Source of the DNA: Candidatus Aalborgicola danicus
GTDB lineage: Bacteria > Pseudomonadota > Gammaproteobacteria > Burkholderiales > Burkholderiaceae_C
Assembly: GCA_016703945.1 (NCBI GenBank)
Contig: JADJBC010000053.1
Span: forward strand, 1-43,364
Reading direction: 5' to 3'
Length of the DNA: 43,364 nt
The notes under the pieces were generated by a model. The model worked only from the letters and a program-made list of their open reading frames with translations. It was not told the DNA's origin and did not search any database. The position numbers and the translations under genes were made by a program. Below are positions 33,015 through 42,190 of this stretch, in pieces. How positions within the stretch are numbered: position 1 is the stretch's first letter; each line of letters starts with the position of its first letter.

Positions 33015-34152
33015 TTGATAAGCCAACTCCGACTAAAGGGCTATACCCGTGTCAGTGATGGCGCAGGAACCGCCGGCCAATTTCAAAAATGGATTGGTGA
33101 GAACCAGGTGTGGCGCGACCTACTTCACCGAATGATCCGCAAGGGGAATGGCGGCGAAAAATTAGCCGGTCGAAAGCCTGATGTTCGCGGTGTCGCCAGA
33201 AATTTCATCGCAGCCTTCAGTAAGCCTATTGGCAAGGATCAGCAGCCACAGATACCTATCGGGCAATACCCGCATGACGGAAAGTCCAATGCACGCCGTG
33301 CCATCGAACGCTACATCGATCGCTTCGTGACGTCTCATCCGGAAACCACTGCTGTTTGGTTTGGTGAAGATGTCGCAGATCGGCAGCACCTGGGCACAGG
33401 CCCTCAGTCATTCAACCTCGCGGTGGGACCATTCGACGTTCTGGGATCCGATGCACACACCACTGATTGCATCGGATTCATCATTCTCAACGGCCCCAGC
33501 GGTCCGCAGAAAGTGCCAGTAACACAATTCAACTTGTGTGAATTTGTGCCACAGCGCTCCGGCTACTCCATCTGCTTCCGGGGCAAATTGAAGCGCGGCG
33601 TTGAAGAGGCATACCTGATGGGCATTCAAGCCAAGCTAACCATTGAAGGTATTAGTTACCGATGGGCCGGTTTCCCGATGGCGTAATTGACGGAATCACC
33701 GAAATCAATCCTGCCTTGATCCGCCTGGACAATGCCGCCCAACACTACGCGAACAGCATCCGTACTCGATTGCGTCATTCGCTCGCATGCGCGATCGTCT
33801 GGGGTGGGGTCGGCCACTGGTGGCGAAATGCGGTCACGAGCGATTTTTTGGGACGCTTGAGCGATATGGTTTTCAACGTCTGCCATCGTCGATGGGCAAT
33901 GGCACCCAGGATCCTCATCGTGCCGAGAACCCAGTATTTGAGGCGACAGGGAAAGGTATTGAATGGGACGAATTAGTCCAGCTAGTCGACGTGCTGCTCG
34001 CCAACTACAACGCAAGACCGCACACAAGTCTGGGCGGCATCAGTCCCTTGATTCCTCGGATCGGCGCTCAGGCTTCTGGTTTCGCGTCCGGCCCGCCATA
34101 TACGGTAAGTTCGCGGTCGGGTTCAGGTACTGCGCAAACGGATCGGCGGTAG
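33015..34152 (+). pseudogene. tnsB: TnsB/TniA-type DDE transposase (multiple frameshifts)
   Basis: Three overlapping frames make one integrase-core (rve) transposase. The first (33015-33686) ends with the first catalytic Asp in FDVLGSDAHTTDCIGFIIL (D146). The second (33662-33976) has the second Asp in ALIRLDNAAQHYANSIRTRL. The third (33787-34152) has the catalytic Glu in ERFFGTLERYGF and the family-typical LANYNARPHTSLGGISPLIP. TnsB/TniA proteins cut and join transposon ends. Possible C-terminal remnants (VEIGEIRSALACRRGYELIG) are readable to about 34,260. At least two frameshifts break the core, and tnsA is not recognised. Either the element is decayed or the sequence is in error. Confidence 0.65.
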
Positions 34153-34636
34153 CGTTAGAACAGAGTTCCTCCATACGTCGAGATCGGTGAGATTCGATCA
34201 GCCCTTGCCTGTCGTCGCGGGTATGAACTAATCGGCAAACACGTCTATGGGGTCGGTGCTACCTAGATACCGGGCCATACATTGGCGAAATCAAGTGTAT
34301 GGATCGGGGATGGTCGCTATCTCCGCATTCTTATGAGGTTAGGCAAACCGTAAACGCCCTGGTGCGCAATGGCGAGATGTGGGTGCCAAAAGCGCCAGTG
34401 GTGGTCTGTTCCGGTCACCCCCGAAAAAAGGCCATTGCAGCGGCAACCGGCAAGCACTGGTATCGCTCAATGCTTCGGCAGCGGCTGACCTCCTGCTCCG
34501 CGGCGCAGCCACTTCTGTACGTTCCCCCGCCGCTCCCGTGCAGCCAGCAAACGACCCTTGTGTTTCCCGAAACAAGTTCATTGGGGTCGTGCTGCCGGCC
34601 AACTGGGAGTGACCAGCAATCTTTGGAGTTCAGAAA

Positions 34637-35725
34637 ATGACCGACTTTGAACGAGTCAATCCCGAGCCATTGGGGGAACGCAGCGATCGTCAATCCGCCA
34701 GCCAGGCCGCGGATCCGACTGAAAATGCGATTCCGGAGGCCCAGACTAACCGCCGAACACTTCGCTCTGCCGCCCTCAACGATGGTCCTGATCGCGCCTA
34801 CTATCTTGAAAATCACCCTCTTAACCAACGTCCGGTCAAAGTCCTTACCCTGTCGATCAGGGAATCGTTTCTCGTGGTTAGTGCTGCCATTAAGTTCAAG
34901 CGACCCGGATGTAGTTTCTCTGCGAAATTTCGGTCTGGCAAGTCGACCGCGCTACTCATGATCAAAGAGTCACTGCCAACCGTGATGCCACAGGTCGCGT
35001 ATGGCCTCATCTCGGCAAAGGATCACGATACCGTCACAGAGCGCGTCTATTGGGGCGACCATCTCATTGCGCTAGAACTTGTCACTGACGGAACCGCGCA
35101 AGAACGCCAGAATCGCCTACGCGCTGCAATCATCTCGGCTTGCATTCAAGCCGGCGGGCGGCACTTTTGTTTGCTAATCGACGAGGGGCAAAATTGGAAC
35201 GCCCGCGAGTACACGTTCCTTCGTGACCTCGCAAATCAACTTCGCGAACAGGACGGCTATATCCTGACTACGATCATCTTCGGTGATCCGAGGCTAGACG
35301 AACTCAGTTCCATGTTCCGTGAGAAGCGCAAGGATCTGTGGGCACGCTTTCTAATGAAGCCACAACCTTTTTTCGGCATTCGCAATATCGACGACCTGAG
35401 ATTTTTTTTGGCGGAACACGATAGCGCCAAGCGATGCGAGTATCCCGCTGGCTCAGGCATCAGCTATACGGAGTTCTTTCTTCCGTCTGCTTATGAAAGC
35501 GGTTGGCGATTGGGGGAGCAAGCTCAATGCGTCTGGGACGCATTTGTTCGTGCAGCCGCCAAGGTCAATCGCGAGGTCAATGATATTGGCATGCAATGGG
35601 TTGGGGAAACCGTAATTCATTTCTTGACCGCTCAGATGGCGAACGACGTGCCTGGGTTTATAGGCTCATCCGAGAAATGGGATGATGCAATCGTAAGCGC
35701 ACTGTTTATTGACTCACTAATATGA
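34637..35725 (+). CDS. tnsC: TnsC/TniB-type AAA+ regulator ATPase
   Basis: This 362-residue ATPase would bridge target selection (TniQ) and transposase (TnsB). The ATG at 34637 follows GGAG by about nine bases. The Walker A region is FSAKFRSGKSTALL (GKST at 101-104); the canonical first Gly is Ala96. Walker B is HFCLLIDEGQNW (D182-E183), and LWARFLMKPQPF supplies a possible arginine finger (R237). A sensor-like TTIIFGDPRL follows Walker B. The order and spacing fit TnsC/TniB. It is translationally coupled to the next gene through an ATGA overlap at 35722-35725. Confidence 0.75.
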   Translation: MTDFERVNPEPLGERSDRQSASQAADPTENAIPEAQTNRRTLRSAALNDGPDRAYYLENHPLNQRPVKVLTLSIRESFLVVSAAIKFKRPGCSFSAKFRSGKSTALLMIKESLPTVMPQVAYGLISAKDHDTVTERVYWGDHLIALELVTDGTAQERQNRLRAAIISACIQAGGRHFCLLIDEGQNWNAREYTFLRDLANQLREQDGYILTTIIFGDPRLDELSSMFREKRKDLWARFLMKPQPFFGIRNIDDLRFFLAEHDSAKRCEYPAGSGISYTEFFLPSAYESGWRLGEQAQCVWDAFVRAAAKVNREVNDIGMQWVGETVIHFLTAQMANDVPGFIGSSEKWDDAIVSALFIDSLI

Positions 35726-36995
35726 AGGTTGGCATGATTCCATCGCCTGGCGGGATAGTTTGGTGCTCCCGATGGAACGCGATCGGCGAGGGCCCCTATT
35801 CCTTAGCAGCCAAGATGCTCAATGCCAACAATCTCAAAACTCGCTACTACAAAGGTGTGATTCGTTGGGAGCGCACAATAGGCGCCAGTCTTCTGAATCC
35901 CCGACCGATCGAGTCGGAGAGTGAGCCTGCGGCCACACGCTTGGGCGAATGCCGCGTCAAGCTAGCCTTGCCGCGCGCATTCCTCATCTGTACAAAGAAC
36001 TGGCTAGCGACCGAGAACTACGTTATTGCCCCAAATGCATGAGCACGGGTTTCCAGGCTGCCGTCGCTCAAATCCAGGGCATTGACCACTGCCCGATTCA
36101 CGGCGAGGCTCACCGAAATGCTTGCATGCGATGTGGGTCCAAGACACCGCCATATTTCTTGGAAGACAATACTTGGATCCCGGGGTTTTCCTGTAGGGTC
36201 TGTGGAGCCCCATTCGGCGGCGACGTGTTGATTGATCGACGACTCGATGCATGGACATCTCCCGAGAACCTTTATCGCCTCAATCCAATCCATTGTTGGC
36301 TGGATAGGATAAATAATCCCAAGGAAATCCACTGGACAAACGTGTCGGAATGGAGCGCAACGCGCCTGTCCCCTGAAGGAGCAGACGACCATAGGCAATA
36401 CGCTGTATTCGGCGTACTGAGTTCGCGGCTTCCGGAGGAAAACGTTCCAGAATCGAATGTTGACCTGAAACCAAGCGCATTCGGGCCATATCGACTTGGT
36501 TCTGTTATGCCCTCCCAATTTCTCACGCAAGCAGAATACGATGACATTCTACGTCAACTGATTGTGCCGACTGAACTTCGGCAGTACAGACGGTACTTTC
36601 TCACCCCAAGCTTCGGCGTCGCGGTACCCGTTGATCCTGTCGTACCGCCTGAACTCCACGCTCATTTGATCTGGCGCGCGCAGTTTGAGAAGGTATCATC
36701 CACTTACAGCCAGTTGTATTCTCGTTTGGAGTTCTGCTATGACGTGATCCCGCGACTATTGAACGCGGCGAGGAACCCTTTGGAAATCTCCATCGACAAT
36801 AGGGCAGTCAGTGCGGGAGTATTGAGGGCTGCATGGTTTGCAGCTCTGAACATTGCCATCGAATGGCATCGAATGCTCGTCAGCCTCCGCCAACAGGATT
36901 TACCCCAGACCGACCAACAGTGGCTCGTCGTCGTTGATCGGTGGGCAAACCGACTCGGGTGCTGGAGGGACCGAAGTTACTTTCAGTTGGGGTGA
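35722..36995 (+). CDS. tniQ: TniQ/TnsD-type target-selection protein (one frameshift)
   Basis: The N-terminal frame (from ATG 35722) reads GIVWCSRWNAIGEGPYSLAA, the usual TniQ opening. The frame shifts between ~35,950 and 36,000 and continues as IPHLYKELASDRELRYCPKC. The zinc-finger pairs are CPKC (C27, C30), CPIH (C48, H51), CMRC (C59, C62) and CRVC (C82, C85) in the downstream frame. The following ~250 residues are typical of the TniQ/TnsD extension and may bind a chromosomal target or connect to an effector. The gene ends at 36995 before the proposed right end. Confidence 0.7.
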
Positions 36996-37223
36996 TCACG
37001 GTCAAGGACACAGCAACAGAGGAACATCAACTCTATTTTGTTGTCGCCTGATGATTCTTACAGGGTAGGAATTGAATTCTCGGGTGCCAAGGGACCATCC
37101 GCGCCGGCTCATTATGAGGTCTTTCTCGCCGCGAACCTCTTGGCAATGGTCCAAGAGATATGTTTGTGACCATGTTGCTTAGGCTGTGGGACTGGTTTGC
37201 GGTGTTGCCGAGTTCTGGGGGAC

Positions 37224-37250
37224 AAACTTGTAGCCAAACTTGCAGCCACA
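37224..37250. repeat. Adjacent 12-bp tandem repeat ending in ACA; possible transposon right end
   Basis: aaacttgtagcc (37224-37235) and aaacttgcagcc (37236-37247) are directly adjacent, followed by ACA (37248-37250). Read on the minus strand this gives a TGT-start with repeated binding-site-like units, as at Tn7-family ends. Host genes follow at once. The matching left end was not found. Confidence 0.4.
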
Positions 37251-37342
37251 ATACCGCCCCGTGAACGACGGGTCATTGTGCAATATCAGCTACTTAGAAC
37301 TCGCCTTCAATGGGCCAATTTGTGCCACCCGACTATCTGACC

Positions 37343-37858
37343 ATGTGCCGCAGAACCTACCTCCTTCTCGCCCTGACCGTGGCCGCCTGCGCAACGCCGG
37401 AACCACCCCCGTTGTCGATTCCGTCGCCAGAGCCCGTCGCGCCCCGGCGGAAGCCAAACCACCGCGGACGACACCTGCGTTGCCGGCACCCAAGGCGAAG
37501 CGCCCCGGCCCGATCCCGACCCGCGCATTGAATGTCGCCGCCGAATGTCGCTTTCGCGACGAGACCGGATACAACGGCAACATGAAACTGACCATCGAAC
37601 AGGCAAAGGTTCAAACGTTTGAGGCCGCCGTCAATATCCCCAGGCGCGGGGTGTCGCTTCGATCTGAAGAATTTTCGCCAGACACAGGCCTTGCCCACCG
37701 TCGAGCTCAGCCACCGACGCGACGCCTGCGTCGTCAGGTCTGGGAACAAGGCGAGCGTGTCACTGTTGCCTTCCATGAATGCCGCAAGATGCTCAGGCAA
37801 TGCCTGGGAGCATTTGTGGCCCATCCTCAACGACACGCGCGACGGTTCGTGTGCGTGA
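37343..37858 (+). CDS. Small putative lipoprotein (frameshifted)
   Basis: The start MCRRTYLLLALTVAACATPE has a hydrophobic signal and a lipobox-like VAAC, so a lipid-anchored protein is likely. A Pro-rich linker follows, then a globular end read in two other frames: TRALNVAAECRFRDETGYNG, MKLTIEQAKVQTFEAAVNIP, CRFDLKNFRQTQALPTVELS and CSGNAWEHLWPILNDTRDGS. Several indels are needed to join these. The ATG lacks a clear ribosome site, and an upstream ATG at 37310 is possible. The family is unknown to me. It converges on the gene that ends at 37883. Confidence 0.55.
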
Positions 37859-37882
37859 ATGTTCTGACCACGAATAGCGGCC

Positions 37883-38463
37883 TCAAGCCGCGGGCGCGGG
37901 GTTGAAACCAAAGCGACTGGCAACTTCGTCGGAACGAAGTTGTCCCAACGGCAGGCCACGCCAAACGACAGCCAGCGTCGCCTCGCGGAAGGCGCTCAGC
38001 CAGTCCACCGGAAGCGCCCCATCATTACCTGTCGTGCAATCGGAGAGGAATCTTCCGGGTCCCGGTCATCGATGAGACCGACGCCTGACGGGGTTTCAGA
38101 AGTACGCAGCCTTCATCATCTAGCCACGCGGCTTCCGCCCTTCCCGGCGCAAAGGCGCCCGGTATGCGCAAGCAATTTCCGTCGGATTCAATGCGGAAGA
38201 CCAGAGGCGTGTAATCAAGAGCAACTTATATACCCGCTGCGGCCCATTCTCGACGATCCAGTTGCCCTTGCTATCGTGGCGGTAGTTGCGCCGAGATACG
38301 CCACCAGGCCGGCATGGCGCACCTGCTCTCCTTTCAGGCGCCAGTTGCCGCGCCTATCGAGTGAGAGCCAACCATGGCACGCCGGGACGTCCGGCCAATT
38401 TACGGTCGCGGCCGCTTCCCCGGAATGTGCCTGCAGCATGCCCGTCGCCACGTGCCAGGCCAC
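37883..38463 (-). CDS. Conserved betaproteobacterial protein of unknown function (frameshifted)
   Basis: The start is a GTG at 38463, only 3 bp after the slyD stop. It has VNWPDVPACHGWLSLDRRGN followed by WRLKGEQVRHAGLVAYLG, a motif of a protein family common in betaproteobacteria next to slyD-like genes. I recall DUF2946 as a label for some relatives but am not sure of it. The frame breaks after ~58 residues; the continuation in other frames reads DSKGNWIVENGPQRVY and ends ALPVDWLSAFREATLAVVWR, then GLPLGQLRSDEVASRFGFNP at the stop 37883-37885. Full length would be ~190 residues. Confidence 0.55.
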
Positions 38464-38466
38464 GCA

Positions 38467-38945
38467 TCAGTGGTGATGCCCGTGCTCGCCGTGCACATGG
38501 CCATGGGTAATTTCTTCCTGTGTGGCGGCACGCACGTTGGCCACGGTGCAAGCAAATACCAGCGAGACTCCGGCAAGCGGGTGGTTGCCATCGACCACTA
38601 CCTTGGCGTCGGCGATATCGGTGATTAGGAACAGGCCATCCTCGCTCTCGCCGTCCTCGGCGCCGCGTTCGAACTGCATCCCTACCGCGATGTTGTCCGG
38701 AAAAGCTGGCGCGGTTCGATTGCGACCAGATCCGCGTCGTATTCGCGAAGGCCTCTTCGGGTTCCAAGCGGACTTCGAGCGAATCGCCGGTCGCCTTGCC
38801 CTGAAGCTCTTCCTCGATCCGGTCGAATATTCCGCCGTATCCGCCATGCAGATAAACCAGCGGATTGTTGCCCTCGTCGATCGCGTCGTCGCCGGTGTCG
38901 CGAACGCGGCATTGAGGTGACGACGGTGTTCCTAGCGATGAGCAT
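38467..38945 (-). CDS. slyD: FKBP-type peptidyl-prolyl isomerase, SlyD-like (frameshifted)
   Basis: SlyD-type FKBPs isomerise proline bonds and bind metals through a His-rich tail. The ATG at 38945 gives MLIARNTVVT, and other frames give DEGNNPLVYLHGGYGGIFD-like and LEPEEAFGEYDADLVAIEP sequence. The clean C-terminal frame has AVGMQFERGAEDGESEDGLF, the insert-in-flap core VVDGNHPLAGVSLVFACTV, and a HGHVHGEHGHHH tail. The start overlaps the end of the upstream peroxiredoxin gene by 14 bp. Frameshifts in the N-terminal half look technical. The ~160-residue length is usual. Confidence 0.75.
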
Positions 38946-39430
38946 GGTGCTTTCCCTTGCCATTGAGGCCTTTGACCAGTTGATAGACCTCGGCGGCATG
39001 TCCCTTGGGGGATTCACATCGTAGAGGGCGTGACGGACGATTCCGTCCTTGTCGACCACGAAGGTTCACATCCTAAAACCAGCTTCTTGTGGCCATCGCG
39101 CTCGCGATACTGACAAACGCCGAACTTGCGGCACACGTCGCCTTCCTCTCATCCGAGAGCAGGCGAATCGACGGGCCGTGCTTGTCGCGGAAATCGGCAT
39201 GTGAAAGGCAGTCATCGCGCGAAACGCCGAGGACCACGCAGTCGAGCTTGGTGAAGCCGTTTTCGTGATCGGAGAAATCGGCGGCTTCGGAGGGTGCAGT
39301 AGGGCGTGCCATCGCGCGGGTAGAAGAACAGCACCGCGTGTTGCCGACCGCGCAGCGATCCGAAATCGAACCACTCCATATCGGCATCGGGCAACGAAAA
39401 CTCGGGTGCCTGTTCCCCTGCGTGCAGCAT
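38932..39430 (-). CDS. bcp: Bcp/PrxQ-type peroxiredoxin (frameshifted)
   Basis: This thiol peroxidase reduces hydroperoxides. It starts MLHAGEQAPEFSLPDADMEW at ATG 39430, chosen because GGAGGAG lies seven bases upstream. The active site reads FFYPRDGTPYCTL with the peroxidatic Cys. An extra C base after CTC breaks the frame, and the next frame gives EAADFSDHENGFTKLDCVVL and GVSRDDCLSHADFRDKHGPS. The position five residues after the peroxidatic Cys, where many Bcp proteins carry the resolving Cys, is Ala. The C-terminus (VDKDGIVRHALYDVNP, then KGHAAEVYQLVKGLNGKGKH) ends at TAG 38932-38934. Two or three indels are visible. Confidence 0.75.
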
Positions 39431-39486
39431 TCGCTCTCCTCCGACAGCCATCGCGATTCATTGTAACCGGAAGTTCCGGGAAGAAA

Positions 39487-40606
39487 TCAAGTCGCGGTCG
39501 GCGCATCCTCGATATCCAGGAAATCCTCCCGTCGATGCGGGCTGGCAAAGGTATTCTGAGCGAGCGCATCTCGATCAGCCGGCTCACCGTGCGGGCAAAA
39601 CTCCCGGGCCTGTACGCCCTCGGTGTACAGTTCCTCCGGGCGGCACGCGGCACCGACAATGAGCCTTTGACGCGATGATCGTAAAGCACGTCGACCAGCC
39701 AGGTAAAGCGGCGCGCCGCGTTCGCTCATATCGCGGCCCATCCGCGTACTCCGGTGAGGGGACAATGCGTGGTGCCGGTTGGCCAGCCACAGGTAATCGT
39801 TCCATGAACGCGGTCCCTCGCACAGGGTTGCAAAGTCAAACCAGATGACGCCCGGTGCCCGATGCAGCACCGGCAGGCTTCGCCCCAGCACCTGCACCGG
39901 CCGTGCGTGGCGCGCCACCGGCAATCGTGTTGAAGGTGCGTTGAATGGCGCCGAGGTCTCGGGCTTGTCCGCCGCGTGTGGAATACCTCGCCTGTTCCAG
40001 TAACGCAGGCGATAGTCGATCCCGGCATCGATTTCGATCACGTCGAGTGTTGTCGCCAAACAAGTCTATCGTCGGCAGAAAAAGGTCGCGCCAGGCCGTT
40101 CGGGTATAGGCCGGTCGGCAGGTAATTGGATGTGATGCAGAACAATACGCCGGCGTCAAAACAGGGCCACCTCAGGCGGCCCAGCATCATGGCGGCATCG
40201 GCGATGTCGGACACGTGGAACTTCATCGAAGCACATCAGGCGCGTTTCGCGCGCGCGATTCTGCGCCGCCACCTCGCCCAGCGGGTCCGGCCTGCTTGCG
40301 CCGCTGCGCGCAGCCGATCCATGTATCTCGCGCATGAAGGCATGAAATGCCGGCTTGGCGCTTGCGTTGTACGGCACGGCGGGCGAAGCAGTGGTCCATT
40401 TGGGAAACTCTTGCCGCGCCCCTCCGCCCCAGAACAGACGCCGCGCGGCAACTCAGGATGCCCAGCGGTTGCGCAGCTTGTTGCGTCGCGCCACCTTGAA
40501 CGCAGCAGGTCGTCGTAGATCCTCCTTGAGCCGCATGGCGGCAACCAACTGGGCGGGATCGGCACCAATGCCGCTCGGCGAGCGCGGCATTGAAGCCCTC
40601 GATCAT
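39487..40606 (-). CDS. zapE: AFG1/ZapE-type ATPase (frameshifted)
   Basis: ZapE is a P-loop ATPase linked to the division ring. Reconstructed pieces are FNAALAERHWCRSRP at the start, GRGKSF (Walker A remnant, ~40,430), FHAFMREIHG, ARETRLMCFDE (Walker B), VLFCITSNYLPTGLYPNGLA and RPFSADDRLV in neighbouring frames, then TTLDVIEIDAGIDYRLRYWN. The C-terminus has SWNDYLWLANRHHAL and ends REDFLDIEDAPTAT at 39487. The ATG at 40606 or 40642 could be the start. It follows lpdA, the usual order in betaproteobacteria. Many indels break the frame. Family length of ~360 residues fits the span. Confidence 0.75.
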
Positions 40607-40727
40607 GCGCGTCTTGGGGACCCGGAGAATTGTGTGCGGCATTGCGACGAGTCGGAACGAAGACGGAAGGTTTCCGGCGCGCACGCGCCGGAGAGACGAC
40701 CGCCTCCGATCCCGCGCCCTCCGAAAA

Positions 40728-42177
40728 TCAAACAATGCGGAGCGGAGCATGTCGACCGCCAATGCGGCTTCGTGCATGACTTCCGACAGGGTCGGATGGC
40801 GTGGCGATGCGTGCGATGTCTTCCGACGAGGCGTTGAATTCCATCGCGGCAACAGCCTCGGCGATCAACTCCGAGGCATTGGCGCCGATATACACGCCGA
40901 GGATGCGGTCCGTCCTGGCGCAGGCGAACATCTTGGCAGAAACCCGTGGTGTCGCCCTGCCCCAGCGCGCGGCCATTGGCGAGGAAGGTATCTGTCCCGC
41001 GCAGTACTCCACGCCCTCATTCTTCGGGTGCTGCTCGGTCTTCACTTAGAGCCAGGCGATCTCCGGATGTGTGTAGATCGCCCGGGGCACGGCGTCGAGA
41101 TTGACATGCCTTCTGGCCGGCGATGCATTCGGCGACAAGGACAACTTCTTCCATGCCCTTGTGCGCCAGCATGGGGCCCAGAACCCACATCGCCCGCCGC
41201 CCAGACATTGGGCAGGTTGAGTGCGGCAGTTGTGGTCGACGTTGATATGATCGCTCGGCCGCAATTCCAAAGGCCGACATTCTCGGCGCCAAGGCGTGCT
41301 GCGTATTGGGTACGCGACCAGCAGAAACGATCGGTCGATCGCATTGCAGGAGTCTTGGGCTCGTCGCCTGGTTCGTAGTCAATCGTGACGCCCTTTTTCC
41401 CAGTCTCACGACCTTGGTGATCTTGACGCCGAGCTGGATGTTGAGTCCCTGCTTCTGCGTGAAGGTTTTCCATGCTTCATGGATACGGCCTGATCGGCCG
41501 CGGCAGAAATCCGGCATGGCTTCAGGGATGTTGACATCGGAACCCAAAGCGCTTCCATAGCTGACGGATTTCCAGGCCAGCTGACGCCGGCACCGATCAC
41601 GCCGAAGGCGCTTGGGTGTGGAATCCCGAAATCGACGCTCCCGCGTTGTCGCAGATGACCTTGTTGTCGACCGGAATTCCCGGCAGGTGGCGCGCCTTCG
41701 ACCCGGTGGCAACGATGACATAATATTGGCTTCGACGATTTCACCATTGACATCAATAGCGCCATTTGTCGTTCTCGCGATTGACAGAACTTGCCGTGAC
41801 CCGGCAACAGGAGCGGACCTTGTTTTTCTTGAAAAGGCCCTTGATGCCGCCGGTGAGCTGGGTGACGATGTTGTCCGCGCGCTTGATCATCGTCGCCACA
41901 CGTCGATCTTCACCCTGCGCCGAGGTGCCGTGCATCTGGAATCCGTGCTGGGCCTCCTCGGCGAGTTCGGAGGAACGCAGCAAGACCTTGGACAGAATGC
42001 AGCCGACGTTGAGCGGAAGGTGCTGCCGCCCAGGCGTACCTCACCCGCAGGATCGGCGCGGGACTCGGACTCGATGCAGGCGGTGGACAACAGACCCAAT
42101 TGCGCGCAACGGATCGCGGCGACGTAGCCACCCGAGCCGGCGCCGATGACGACGACGTCAGATTGTTTGTTTGCCAT
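40728..42177 (-). CDS. lpdA: Dihydrolipoyl dehydrogenase, E3 subunit (frameshifted)
   Basis: This FAD enzyme reoxidises the lipoyl group of E2 with NAD+. The ATG at 42177 gives SDVVVIGAGSGGYVAAIRCA (FAD-binding GxGxxG). The redox disulfide region GGTCLNVGCIPSK is garbled at ~42,000-42,050 (it reads GGSTFRSTSAAFCPRS) by indels. Later pieces are SSELAEEAQHGFQMHG, ADNIVTQLTGGIKGLFKKNK, NLPNVWAAGDVGSGP-like sequence (~41,200), and the dimer-interface end TDRILGVYIGANASELIAEA, VAAMEFNASSEDIARIA. The catalytic HAHPTLSE segment survives only as PTLSEVMHEAALAVD in a shifted frame. The stop is at 40728-40730. Confidence 0.8.
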
Positions 42178-42190
42178 GGTCATCGTCCAC

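Larger units (their letters stand above)
32663..37250 (+). mobile_element. Tn7/Tn5053-like transposition module (borders uncertain)
   Basis: tnsB-like, tnsC-like and tniQ-like genes lie in the order and direction of Tn7-family elements, with an overlapping tnsC-tniQ pair. The left border is not found; the right border may be the tandem repeat at 37224-37250. I see no target-site duplication (bases after the proposed right end are atacc, with no matching left flank). In Tn7-type elements cargo normally lies on the far side of tniQ, which is host DNA here, so the metalloprotease operon on the left need not be cargo. Confidence 0.45.
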
